From NCBI GenBank assembly GCA_947652115.1, contig OX393561.1, positions 44,734,939 through 44,798,938 on the forward strand: a DNA stretch of 64,000 nucleotides. The letters are read 5' to 3'. The stretch comes from Blastomussa wellsi (taxonomy: Eukaryota > Cnidaria > Anthozoa > Scleractinia > Plerogyridae). Shown here in pieces: positions 34,873 to 48,426 of the stretch; the stretch's first letter is position 1, and each line of letters begins with the position of its first letter. A program made the position numbers and the translations under genes. The notes beneath the pieces were generated by a model. The model was not told the DNA's origin. It worked only from the letters and a program-made list of their open reading frames with translations, and made no database searches.

Positions 34873-35093
34873 CTGAGGCCCTGTTTAGGAAGGGGGGGGG
34901 GAGGCGGGGGGGGGGGGGGGGTCTTTATGCCCCCGTCTGAATTTCAAACCTTTCCACGTCGCAGTTTCGGAAAGTTCACATGTCGCTGTCGTAATTTCGC
35001 GTGAGCGGCTTGTCGTTCGTCGTCATTTCAGCTCCGTCATGTCGCCGTTTCAGAGCCGTGTCGCCGGTCGGAATTTACCCTAACAGGGCCTCT
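34873..35093. mobile_element. MITE-like element with long G tracts
   Basis: 'gaggccctgtttagg' at the left end faces 'cctaacagggcctc' at the right end as an inverted repeat. Just inside the left end are G tracts of 10 and 16 bases separated by a few bases (34892-34921). The rest contains repeated 'gtcg' and 'cgtc' words. No coding frame and no clear target duplication are seen. Confidence 0.5.
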
Positions 35094-37112
35094 GGACTGT
35101 GCTCTGTTCTGTTGTAAAGTACACAGGAAGCGGCTACAGCACGCAAGAAGGCTTCTTTATTTGTTTTATTATAAAGAATCCATTGATTTTGCAAAGCATT
35201 CGCCTTCGTTTTCATATTCTTTCTGTTTTCGAAACAAATCAAAATGCTGTCAGCGCGATTTATGCTCTCAAAAAGCACGCTAATTTCAACCAATCACAAT
35301 ACTTGATTGAATCAAGATTGCTGCCTCTAAAAAACCTGCTTAAAAAATAAATAAAATCTACAAATAATAGCTATTTTCTTTAGAGAGAAAACTTCAAGTC
35401 AGTCATTTCATTAGTGACTTCCGCCTCTTTGTTTCAATTAGACTAAGAGCCCGAGTTTTGGGGCGGTACACAGCTCTTTACAAGGTCCCACAGTATTGGT
35501 TGAAAAAAGATAAGTAACCAACAGTAACAATGGACCCTAGCCCTAAAACAAAAGAGCTGCGTGATATTAAGATGCAATGAAATTAGAGGTTCTTGAGAGC
35601 TGCGAACTATCTCCGAGTTTTGACTCGGGCTGCGCCCTCGTCAACTATCACGCGATAGAAATCTCGAGCTCAAAATGTAATTGTTAAATAGAAAACCAGG
35701 ACAACACACAGATTCGCGGATTTCTCACAGAACACAGTTACGTTTCTACTAGTGCGAAAGTTTTGGCGATTTTTCCCGGTTCTAGCTTGCCAGCTTTGTG
35801 AATCCCACTTCCCGCATCTCGTCTCCCCTCCCCCTACTCCCTCGAGAATTGACCGGACGGGATTAACAGATCAAGGAGAAGAGAGATTCAAGCAGTAGAA
35901 TCTAAAATAAGGGTTTATTTTTTCAGTGCTTACAGAGACAGTGGGCTTTTAAACTAACAACAACAACGCAGACTACAAAACTACAAGAACGTGACCAGAT
36001 GTGTATATCAGTCAATATATTAAACAATACTTTATTTTCACTTGATGATTTTCCTCTAGTATTCTAACCAGGTAAGGCGGTTTTTTTTTTGCTTTCATTT
36101 GCTTTTTTAAGCCTTCAAGCCCGAACAATGAACAGTTTTAAAATGTTCCATAATTCCAGTCACAAGGTGGTTAATTCCAGTCACAAGTGGGAATCTGATA
36201 CAACACAAAGTTCTCCTAAGGTATATTATACCAAATGTGCGACAAGCTGAAAGGAGAATTTAGATGCAGAAGTTGGGACTTGAAGAATTATACATAAATG
36301 TACAAAATCGAGTACGGTAGGTACAATACTAAAAATGCTTTATTTTTCTTTTCAAAATATAATTCCTCACGGCGATCTTTTTTCAGAGATAAAAATACCT
36401 TATGTGAGAAACATACACTAAATCAGATTCAGATCCCATGGAGATGAATGCGATCGTAGAAACGTAACACAGTTTAAGGAGCTACGTCAGGGGTTTGAAA
36501 AATTTAGCCAAAGCTTTTCAAATCCGTCATTTACATTCCGTCTCAATCTTCTCCATCCTTAACCATCCTTGTTCCTTTTTGGTTTAGTATCACCTCTTTA
36601 GTTTGTTGTTTTTCTTCCTTAGTGAACTAACAGTTTTCGGTTTCCTACATTTTAAGAGCAATTAGGTTCGTCACAAAAAAATGATTCGAAATGTCGTGAC
36701 GTAGGTCCTTTAAAATATCAAGCTCATCAATAAAACAAGAAATCGCGCCTTAGAGATCTTATTGATAACTGAATTGCACGTCTACGTAACTCTGAGAAAC
36801 TGATTCAAAAACTGTGCGAATTTAAAGAAAACTGAAAAAAAATCAATCGTCCATTTTGCGTGAAATTAGCTTGAGAGATAACGGTTGTATTTCGTCCCGG
36901 AGTGAAGCCCACATCGGTTCGAAAACGATAAATTGATTTTGTGCCCACTCTAATGTGAATCAGGCAGTTATATACCGGTACATTCACAACTTTTTAAACC
37001 ACGTGCAACAGCGGCGAAACAAACCAACAGACAACCTATTGAGTGGATAGCTTGGTAGTTGTGCTGTCAAAAAAATGTCACTGACTATTCTGTTCTAATA
37101 TACAGTTCTTTC
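35094..37112. other. no gene; 3' untranslated region of the matrix gene expected at the right end
   Basis: On the minus strand the matrix gene stops at 37113, so DNA just below this is its likely 3' untranslated region. Candidate polyadenylation hexamers (aataaa on the minus strand) lie at 36339-36344 and 36030-36035. A short direct duplication 'taattccagtcacaag' occurs at 36150-36190. Around 35600-35660 a 'cgagttttgactcggg' hairpin is visible. Confidence 0.35.
36339..36344 (-). terminator. candidate polyadenylation signal of the matrix gene
   Basis: AATAAA on the minus strand, about 770 nt past the stop codon. An alternative is at 36030-36035. The choice cannot be made from sequence alone. 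Confidence 0.3.
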
Positions 37113-37225
37113 TCATCTTGTAGACTGTCTTGCAATGTCGTGTAATCTTTGCACTATTGTTTTAAAATGGCCGTTCGTCCTTGACACATGCGATCTGTTG
37201 AACACTTCACGTCTCTTCCTTGCGT
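37113..37225 (-). CDS. matrix protein, terminal exon: basic tail with RKRR site
   Basis: After an acceptor (cgttttgcag) the joined frame reads NARKRREVFNRSHV and continues for about 37 residues to TGA. RKRR is a furin/proprotein-convertase-type site, so a 31-residue C-terminal peptide could be released. If the preceding intron were retained, the protein would instead end four codons after the last Kunitz Cys. The exon is supported by phase and splice sites only, without homology. Confidence 0.55.
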
Positions 37226-39450
37226 CTGCAAAACGAAAACAAAACGGTTAGCATACAATGCGTCTCATCGCGGAACGACTATGATGGTATAGAATTGAAG
37301 AGGAAGTAGTTTAAAGACGGCAAGAACTTTATTTTTCTCTACATGGTAGCTCTTGAGTCACTTACTCTGAACACAGTTCTGCTGGCATAGCTGTAAGCTG
37401 TCAAACTTGTTATCGTTCCCCAGGCAACTATAGTATTTGAACGCCTCACACATGTTAGTGGTAGGGTTAAAGTAATACTTCAGGACTTCTGTACCACATT
37501 TATTGCTCTGCCAGACACTCGTACAAATTGAAGCACCATCGCCTGTGCGACAGAAAAGAAAAGTTAGACTACACTTAACAAGAATGAGGTGTTCTTCACC
37601 TAAGCTGCGTTTTCTACAGCAACATTTTTTCCACCGCCGCCCCGAGTACCACCGCGCATAGCTCATATCCCACTTCCTATTTTTTAAAACAATTCCAAAA
37701 CAAATTGAACCACTTGAAAGTACTACCTAACAGCTTTAAATTATAGTCTCTTACAAGAATCTTATCCGTATAGTTATTAATCACGCTTGTCATAAACATT
37801 GCTCAAATGCTATTTCAAATAAGTTCTCATTTTAACTCGTGCAGCAGCAGCCAGCGTTAACCTCACTCTATAGTCCATTGAAATCCCTAGAAGTAAATCC
37901 TGCTCTTGTCATTAATTGTATGTTTGAAGTATACAAATCACGGCGTGGATTAACTATGACGTCAATCATGGCTGGTCTAACTACAACTCACACTTATCAT
38001 TTTGCGGTCCAAAGAAAAGAAACCATTTCCGTATTCAGACAAGATGATCTATTATGTTAGAGATTATCGCTCTCGATGTCAGAGACAAATAGATTCGAGA
38101 CGGGAGAATGTCAGTGTAGTCGAGGAAATGGTATGTTACCCTGTAGTTCAAGGATCGACTACAACCAGAGCGTGAAACGCAGTCGTGAGACATTGCATGA
38201 ATTGTGAACAGGAACAAGTTGAAAACATTTTGCGTGCGCGAAAACTATGCGACAACCTTGATATCAGAGCGACAAAAGTCAAACTTGATAGCAGATTACT
38301 CAAATTATCGAAAAGAAATGGTAGCAACTTTCAAAAGATCTGCTAAAACGCTTACTGTTTTTGAACAGTTTGATGTATCTATTGTCTTGACCCCTTGTCA
38401 ACGTCGTCACCCCCCCACCTCCACTAACTCCTAAATTTTCATCTTCTGTCATTATTATTGTTCCTAAATTGAGTGACAGGCGGTGTTCATTGTAGCTGGG
38501 GTACGGGGTCTAGGTCAGGTGGGGTGCGTTCTAGGAGCTGAGAGGCATAACATGTTTAATTTTGTTTTTTTTTGTTAGCGCTTTTATCATTCAGCCGAGA
38601 AAACAATTTTGCCAACAGTGGCGATTAGGTAGCAGCGTTGTTGCAATGGTGAGAGCGCTCGCCTTCCACTAATGTGGCTCGGGTTCGATTCCTGGCCCCG
38701 GCGTCATATGTGGGCTGAGTTTGTTGGTTCCCTACTCTGCTGCGAGAGGTTTTTGTCCGGGTCCTCCGGTTTTCCCCTCTCCCCACAACCAACAGTTTCA
38801 TTTGATTTGACTTGTGCTTTACAGTGTCCCCAATTACATTGTAGTACACCAGTGCTAGATACAGTTGAAACTCAAATAAAGATCATTATTAATCAAGTCT
38901 TTCAAATCCATTTAAAATGATGAAATATATTATGCAGTTCATTTTAATGTCCTCTTAAGATCGCCAAGCGATGGTGTGTGTGTGAGAGCCAACTGACTCT
39001 TTAAAGAAGCAATTCATTAGTCATAAATCTCACGTGACTAATTACTCATTGTACACACGTTTCAGAATAAATGAAGGACCACGAAATACTTTATAGAAAT
39101 ATAAAAAAGGGAAAATTTTTAAACCAATGAAACTGCAAGTGAAATGCTGGTAATATTTTAAACTCGGATCAAGGATGAGCTATTTCGACCACTTAGTCAG
39201 GAACGAAGCGGATATGGAAGGTCAACTATGATGCGCCTTAATTACATGGAATCAATGTCAAATCCTTCTAAATTGACGAAAATTTATGCAACATAATTTT
39301 TTTATAATTTGGTTTTATCAACTGGGTTGATAATGTCAATTGGCCACCGTAAAGAGATTCAAGAGCTGACGTTTCGAGCGTTAGCCCTTCGTCGGAGCGA
39401 ATCAAGGAATTGTGCGTCGTGTGTTTTTAAAAATATAATAGTTGATAAAA

Positions 39451-39492
<42 letters not shown>

Positions 39493-42400
39493 CTATAATT
39501 TTTTTATGCCCATATATAAGCATCGATATATTTAGAGGCTACAATACTATCCGTTCTTACAACGCACTTGAGGCGAATAGAACAACAAAAAAACAGAAGA
39601 GAAGTCACTCATTCATTTTGATCTGACGTCAATCAATGCGAAACCAAATGCAAATAAATAGCAGATGATCGGGACTTCTGTTTACGTACCTCAGGCCATA
39701 AACGAACTTCAAAACGAAAAAAAAAAAAAAGAATTAAAATTAAGTTGAGCTAACTATAAAACAACAGGTTTTCCACAATGTACAACGCGCTGCAATTTGT
39801 TTGCAATAAATTTTGAACTGCTGGCTATGGAATGTCAGCAACAAGGAAACAATATATAGTAGTGTGCATGTCGACACAAACAAAAACTGGAAAGGAGGAA
39901 TACAAATGAATAACAATTGCTGCGTTTCTACAAGACTTCATCATGACAATTTTTAAGGGGAAGTATAAAAGAATTGAGCTAGAAGGTATAAAGTAACCCT
40001 CAAGCTTTTAAAGGGGCACAGAATCGGAGGAAAATTAAAAACGCAACTCAAAAATAAGAACATGATGTTTATTAATCTATTTTGCTTTTGCTTTGTTTCG
40101 GTGAGTACGTGCTTCAAGCTAAGCACCCTGTATTGCATTCTGTAATTGTGAATTTAAATATATTGAATCCTTATTCATCCGTTTCAAGTGTCTGCACATA
40201 TATTTTACGTGCTCACTTCTCATATCAAAAATGTTCTGAGACATAATACTCTTTTTAATAATCTTCTTTTCTTTTTCTTTTGTTTATGATATACATAGCG
40301 TATGAATGCCTTGGACAGTGTGAATAAAGAATTATTGAATTGGTATACTGTAAAAGCAGACATGACTACACTGTCTCATTATACATTTGACATGACCTTG
40401 TCTTTTCGTTCTTTCACTGTGACTATTTGTATTCCGTGGAGTTCGTGGCATATCGCACGTTTGTTCGCTCAGTATGGCTCTCACGCGAACAATATGACAT
40501 TTGAGGAATAGATAAAGTTTGAATTCAGCGGTTTTCAAAGCCAAGTTAAATAAACGATAACCTCAGCTGGTCTATTCAAGGTCAAAATCATCACTCCTAG
40601 AACACATTGACAGTTGAAAAAGATCTTTCAAAGAACTTTTGGTTTTCCTTTTTTTCATCAAAACCGATGTAAAATAATCGCAATAGCAGGATGAAAATGC
40701 CTTACAACAAATTTCCGTTAGGTTGAATATCACTTCGGGTTAACTGTACATTTCGTAAGACCGTTGTTAATGTTAATATTGTCATTTTCTTTTTACTGAC
40801 GTCAAAAATCAGTTGATCAAGATCTTCTACCCGCCGCCACAATACTATGACGAATTGAATTCCACGCGGGGACGCGCATTATATGATGAAATAAATGAGA
40901 ATCCACCTACACAAAGGAATGCGTTTTAATAGCGATCTTCATGTTTTGATATATTCTGCTTAACGATCTTCTGCTCACGACAATGTATTACACATGTTGA
41001 ATTTAATGAAAACCATGCGAAGAATGTTCTCTAAGTTTTATCCCATCTATACACACTTTGATAAGTGTGAAGATGACGTTTAGAACAAGAAGCAGACACG
41101 AAGTCTTCTAGGTATGGACTAATATAGCACTCATTGGACGGAAAACTAAACATCAGTCAAATGTACACAACTACCACCTATTAGACGAAAAACGTAACGT
41201 TTACCAAAGAGTTAAAAAGGCTAAAACATGCATGGTGGACCAAAGAAGCAATTTTGACAAACATCATTATGATACAATACAAAACCGCTTAGAAATGTTA
41301 GGTTGGATGTGATGTCATGTTCAAAGAGGAGTAAGAAAGCAGAGGATCGATAGAAAGCAATATTTGAAATTGAAAGACAAACGCAAGCATTTCATCATCC
41401 GCACACATCTCAAATCAATAAACACACAATATTTATCAACGTGTGAAATGTTTTGTTTCGGATGGTTAATACAGCAAGACGTTAGTACTACATAATGTCG
41501 CATCTGATACAATTTGGTCATACAATATAATTTATTGCAGTCTGCAGTTTTCTCGTTTCCTTACGTTTGTACTTTTTCAGAAACTCCCAGGCAAGGTGTA
41601 TAGAAAAACTGAGTGCAAACAAATGTAAAAATATTTCGAATCGATTTCGCACTTCTTAAATTTTATTCGAACAGCTGTTTAAATAAAATAAATGACCACA
41701 TCGAGACCAGGACGTGACTTAACTTACCCTCGTTTTAATTTTAAGTGATGTTCCTGCAGGTTTTGCTACAAATCGTGAGACTTCACACGTTCTCCGCAAG
41801 ATAGAAGTTCTTTACTTTCGTGAGTACTTAACAACAAGGTGACAATGTCGCCTACAGACTGAGAATCCCTTGTTTAAACGTCTATATTAAATTCACAGCC
41901 AAATCACCGATATGACAAGTGTTGTGCGTCAGCTCCCAGCTGAGCTGGAGGAGCACGTCCGGTGAAAACATAGTGAACACGTGCAGAAGAGAAAAGTTTA
42001 GTTTCGGTCAGATATTTTATTCATTCAACAAAATATGCTGAATAAAGCGCAAACGAACAGTACAAAAGGGAGTGAATCGTTAACGATTTGAACTAATTCT
42101 GTTCGCAGGAAGCAAGTTTTTTCAGCCTCCTCACCTCAAAGTGCTGGTTCTCCTTGTTTGTCGTACAAATCTGGTGCTACACCAAGACCATATTCCTTAC
42201 TTCATCATGATTTGTTCTGTTCTTTATCTTGAATGTTTTTCTTTTGTAAGGTGAAATTTAGATACTAATCATCAAATTAAATCGGTAGTTTAAAATGCTT
42301 ACAGACAAAAGCAGATAGAAGAATCAACGCTTTTCAATAAACAAAATTACCTCGAGCTTCAGCTAAAGAGTACGACATCCTATAATATATCTTTTGTTCA

Positions 42401-45400
42401 GGTTAATCCAGGAAAACAGGAAAATCACTTTTACTTGTGCGCCAAAATACATTAAAAACTATCGCATATGGAAGATATTCCATGCACCTTGTGACACAAA
42501 CAAGTATATTCTACAAAAACTAGTTTAGGGTTCGAAAATGTAGACGCTTCGTTGGGAGTATTGACAAAAAAAAAATGCAAATAGCAACATTTAAAATGCC
42601 TTACAACCAAATTTCCGTTAGGTTGGATATCATTTCGGGGTAACTGTACGTTTCGTTGTTAATGATAATATTGCTATTTTCTTTTTTAATACTGACGTCA
42701 AAAATCGACATTGTTGCTCCATTTGTATATGTAGGAACGCGGTTGCAAGTGGACTTTATGTTTAAATATATGACAATTTCTACGCGACAATAGATTCTAT
42801 GTGAGGGCGTTTTGATTATGCGTGAGATCTTCTGTCGACCGCCACAATATCATGACGAATCGAATAACATGCGGGGTACGCGCATTGTATACTGAAATTA
42901 ATGGAAATCCAGCTACCCTGGCCGTGGAAATGCTTTAATTGTGATCTTCATGTTTCGATAAATTCTAATGCACGATGTTTTGAGTAAGACCTTCTGCTAA
43001 CGGCAACATTATTCATGTCGAATTCAATGAACACCATGCATAGAATGTCTTTTAATATTTAGCCCATCTATACACACTTTGATAAGTGTGAAGATGACGT
43101 TTTGCTTTTGCGTTGGCGTAAATTAGAATCAGGAGCAGAGGGCGGAAAACTAAATATCAGTAAAATGTACGCAACGACCACTTATTAGATGAAAGACGTA
43201 ACGTTTCCCTAAGTGTTAAAAGGCTAAAACATGGTCGACCAAAGAAACAATTTTGACTAATAAAAATCCCTTACGAATGTTAGCTTGGATGTGATGTCAT
43301 GTTCAAAGCGAGGTAGGAAAGCAAAGTATCGATAGAAAGCAAGATTCGAAATTGAAAGACTGCTCTATCAACAAACGCAAGCATTTCATCACCCATCTCA
43401 AATCAATAAACACACAATATTTAATATCGACGTGTGAAATGTTTCGTTTCGAATGGTAGATAGCAAGACGGTAAGTACCATAATGTCGTATGTGATACAA
43501 TTTGGGCATACAATATAATTTATTGCATTCTAATGTTTTTGCGTTTGTACATCTCGAGAAACTCCCAGGCAAGGCTATAAAAACTGAATGCAAACGAATG
43601 TAAAAAAATATATTACGAATCGATTTCACACTTCCTAAATGTTATTTGAACAGCTGTTTAAATAAAATAAAAGACCACATCAAGACCAGGACGTGACTTA
43701 ACTTACCCTTGTTTTAATTTCCTGCAGGTTTTGCTATAATTCGTGACATTCAACACGTTTTTTGCAAAATATTTTTTTTCCTTTCGTGAGTACTTGAAAC
43801 AACAAGGTGACAATGTCGCCAACAGACTGGGAATCCCTTGTTTGAACTATATTAAATTCACAACCTGTTCCCCGATATGACAAGTGTTGTGCGTCAGCTC
43901 CAAGATTAGCTAGATCAGCACGTCCGGTGAGAACATAGCCAAGCACCTCATGTAGTCACAGATCATGCGCAAAAGGAAAACTTCTAGTTTCGGTCAGATT
44001 TTTCAGTCATGCAAAAAAATACGCTGAAAAAAGCGAAAACGAACCGTAGAAAGGACAGTGAACTGCTCACGATTTGTTCTAATTCTGTTTTACAAGATGT
44101 AAAATTTTTCAGCCTCCCCATGCGCTTATAAAAAAACAAGACGATCTAACTTTTTTGCATTTTTTCTCTCTGTTCAAAGTCTAATTTGGGTGTTTGAATA
44201 TACACGCACGTGCTTTCCACTTGCCCTGGAGTCGTGAGTTACTGCATGCACATGAAAACAGCGGGAAAAGATTCCATGAACTTCAGCATGAAAACTTGGG
44301 CACGCGAAGAAGAAAAATAGTTGACATTGATTTTATTATGTTATTTTTTTACCAAACCACAGACACTGTCGTTGTACTAATAACAAAACAAGGATGTTTG
44401 ACTAATTAATGTGACCCATAAGTGACATGTTGGCTGTCTATATTCCCCGGCCCTACTGAGGGGGCTGCGTTTCTCAAAACCCCCAAGAGTTCTGTCCGTT
44501 TGTCAGCATGTGCTCATTTTTCTTTAACAACTTCAACCGAGTTGGCAGAAAATCTTATATTAGGCTCCTGCTGCTGGAGTGCAAGAGAGTTATATGGCAC
44601 GCGCGAGTTGTAGGGCGCGTGCGAGTTGTAGGACGTGCACGAGAGTTGCTGGGCACGTGCGAGTTGTAGGGTGCGTGCGAGGAGAATTTACCTCACGCGA
44701 AATTTTCCAACGCGCTGTCATCAAACAAACCCGCGCCCTACATTCCACCTGAGTGGGCAGCTTTGTTGAGTTGACGAAGGGGAGAAGGCCGAAGTTCAAC
44801 ATGCTATACAGCCATTTCAAGACCAAAATAACCAAAAAAAAAAAAAAAAATACAGAAACAGTAATTTAGGAAACCAACCAAGCGGGAGTGTAAAAACTGT
44901 CACTCCTACATTTCAAATCGTATCGCGTGACATTAAAAGCTACAGGGCTGCAGTACTTTGAGGTGGTACTGTTTATTCTATAAGTCCGTGGATGAAATCC
45001 TAGCGTGTAACTATTCAAATGAACTGAGCTGTTTATTAACTTTTTTAAGTTGTGTTGATTTTTTGTTGAGCGACGAGACCAAACAGAATCTTCTTAGGGA
45101 ACAAAGACTTTTTGTGCATACGTTATTCGTCGCAAATATAAACGCTGATAACAAGCGTTTGAAACGTCAATTGTTACGTGAACAGGCTTGTCAATCACGA
45201 GAGCTTCAACAATCGCAAAGCTCAGCAAGTCATACATGTTAAACTACCTACCACAAACGTTTTCACATTCCCCAAAGTTCGATGAGCTGTTCTTCAGGGA
45301 GCAACTTCTCTGTATGTCCGATAAATAATTAACACAAGCATGCGTAACACTGTTTTTCTTAGCTGGACTCAGGGCGTCTTCTATCTCCCATAAGCACGGA

Positions 45401-48389
45401 CCGTTATCTGGAGGAAGCGTGCACAGGCTCCCTGTAAAACAAAGCAGCGTGTGAGTTTGTTCCTAAACAGGGAGGGGCCGTAATAAAGGTTTTACATGTT
45501 GCGACCCTGGTCTGATAAAAGAAACTAAATTTTATCTGAAATGAAGCATCATTAGCATCTGAAATCCATTATGCTTTAAAGCAATGTGGTGGTTTGACTT
45601 AAATAGAAAAAATATCCATGAAGTAAAATTGAAGTAATATAGTTGCTTCATGCAGGGGTAATAAGTGAAATCGTATTAACTATCAACTAAAGGCGGGATT
45701 CTACCTGAAAGCCTTTTTCCCGTAATTTGAAGTGGGTTTAAAGCACATATCTCGCTTGCGGTTCAAGGAATGCCAAACCCTTCATTCATCTCACTAGTGA
45801 ATGTTTTGTGATTTTTAATAAAGGAGGAGGAAATTTTGGAGGAATATGAAATAATGAAGAATTTGCACACCCAAACAGCCCCCCTACCAAGCTGGTTGCT
45901 CTTGGGTGGGGGTCAACTGTCTGCGGGTGTATCAAAACTAATTTTCTTCCTTTTACACCTACTCTGAACTTCTCAAATTTTCATTCAAATTCAGGTAGAC
46001 CCTCGCCTTAACAATATCATACTTTTCTAATATAAACTGATTGAAATGGAACCTTCCTTGCAGAGAAAGTGAATGATTACCAGATTCCCGTGAAGTCATT
46101 TAATACTTCTATAAGACGGACACCCCGTTACGTCGGACAAGTGGCAATGGTCCCTGCAAGCCACTTTTCAGTTATTTTTCTATCCGAACTCTTAATAAGC
46201 CAGCCGGAAACCTCTCTCAGTACAACGCACAGTTTTTACGCTCACGATAGCGACCGTCATAGACAAAAGCTGACTGAAAAACAGTAGTTTCCATAGAGCT
46301 TACCAATCCTACATGCTGTGCCTGAGTAGCCAGGGGCGCATTCACAGACACCATTGTTACAAGTTCCACCGTTTTGACAGTCCGGCTTACAGGCAGCTGC
46401 GTGAACAAGGAAACCGTGTAAAGCTAAATGGAATGGGATTCCCTGGGAAATGAAAACCCTGTTACGTAGATCCGCCACACAAAATAAACATTTGATCCTT
46501 CCAGCTAAAATCAAAATGTTGGTCTCAATTGTATTTCGAGGCCTTAAGCGTCCAATGGCGAAACGAGGAAGAATGAAATAACTTTCACAAAGTTTTTAAC
46601 ATGTGAAGGAAAGTTTGTTTCGCCAAGACACTATTATCAAGCTAATCGCTTTTTCTCTTTTCCTCATTTTTCTTTGATATGAATTAATACTTGAAAAGAC
46701 ACTCTCAAGGGGATTTTTATACCTTGTTTTAGCAAAACGGCACTAAAATTGTGCATAAGTACTCTCACCCGTACAAAATATACGCCTTTTTAGAGGAAGA
46801 TATCAATTAAATTGTTGAGGGAAGAGGGGAATTTAATAAGTCACAAGGACCAAACTTGAAAACGTCAGCCTGGCGAACGTTAGCCGTATGGTTGTTATAA
46901 GGAGCTAATACCATACTTGTAAGCACAGGCGGCCCAAGCTCTCTATGTGAACAATACAAATATGGCTTCACATTATAAGGGTTTGTATGGGAAATCCGAC
47001 AAAGAATGCATGGAGGTAGCTATACGAGAAAATTGGCAATAGAAAGGCTTACCTTGTTCCGTTTGTGCGGTTTTCTTGCTCGTGTGATTATTTCACCGAT
47101 CTAAGACGTTTTCAGCGAGTTTGGTTTAAAACAATCGCTTAAAGCGCCATAGATCGGTGAAATAACCACACCATAAGTAATCAATACACAAATGGAACAA
47201 GGTAAGCCCTTTTTTGTTGACAATGTTCTCGTATACCTACCTCCATGCATCCTTTGTCGGATTTCCCATACAAACCCTCATAATTTGAAGCCATACTTTT
47301 AGCACGGTTCACATAGAGAGCTTGGGCTGCCTGTGTTGTAAGTTTCAAATCGATTCTTCACTTTCTTTAGCTGTACTTCTGGTATAAATAAATAAATGTT
47401 GTTGTTATTGTTGTTGTTATTGACTTTGTCATGTTCAGATCTAAAGCTTATGATGGTTTCAAAAGGATATCACTTCATTTCTGGCTTCAGTACACTGGCA
47501 AAATAATTTCCAACAAAACTGGACCAGTATTTGATTTGAATACGTCACATGCTAAAGACGACTTGGAAGAGTTAAAAATAGGCCGATCCTAAAAACCTCT
47601 TCCAATTCTTGTTTCTTTGCTGGCTAAAGTCCTATTACTTACATATCTCGCATCTTTGGCCAGTATATCCCGGTCGGCAGGTACAGCTCTCTGGTTCAGT
47701 GCATTCACCATTGTGCAAACAGTAGTTATTGCAGATAGCTGTGGAATTAAAAAAAACGTAGAATCATTTCGACTCTTCTGCTATACCATTCACCATTGAC
47801 AACTCAGACATAGGTAGTATCATCTTTGCCCCTTTCATCCCCCCCACGGGATTGTGTAGGGGACATAAAGGGTTACTTGGAAATATGTACTGTATATATC
47901 GACGCTGATAACTGACTAGAACTTCCAAAAAGCGAAAGAACGCAACTTACGTGTTTCACATAGTGAACCTGTGTAACCCTTTGGACAGGTGCAGTTGTTG
48001 AAGCCGGGATCTGTGCATCGACCTCCGTTAAAACAGGACACGGAACATATGGCTAAAAAGGCAAATAAACGGTGAGACACATTGCCTATCGGAATTATTA
48101 TTGCTGTATTTACAACAGTTTTCCTTTGACTTCGGAAATAGCTTCCGTATTATGCACCTGGATTGAAAAAAATATACATAGCTATGTATTTAATGGCGTA
48201 GCTAGGAGGTCCCGTGGTCCCCTCCATTTTGCTACTCATTATCCACGCCACCACTTTGACTTGACGGGGATCACCGAGACTTCGCTCCGACGAAGGGCTA
48301 ACGCTCGAAACGTCAGCTCTTGAATCTCTTTACGGTGGCCAATTGACATTATCAACCCAGGTCGATAAAACCAAATTATTTTGTTATAC

Positions 48390-48426
<37 letters not shown>

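Larger units (their letters stand above)
37543..45251 (-). other. long intron (7.7 kb) of the matrix gene
   Basis: It carries a SINE at 38633-38895, a non-autonomous element at 39306-39504 and the tandem duplication 40690-44126. A G+C-rich short-repeat patch occurs at 44600-44690. No internal exon could be supported: the frames at 41321-41521 and 43303-43629 are only the duplicated copies of one non-coding segment. Confidence 0.6.

Noticed and set aside
41321..43629. A pair of similar minus-strand frames suggesting duplicated exons
   Set aside because: The reading frames are not conserved between the two copies (indels not in threes), so the similarity is DNA duplication, not coding constraint.
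46915..47344. Ribozyme motif in this foldback
   Set aside because: No C-U-G-A-N-G-A / G-A-A-A core pair could be found in either arm.
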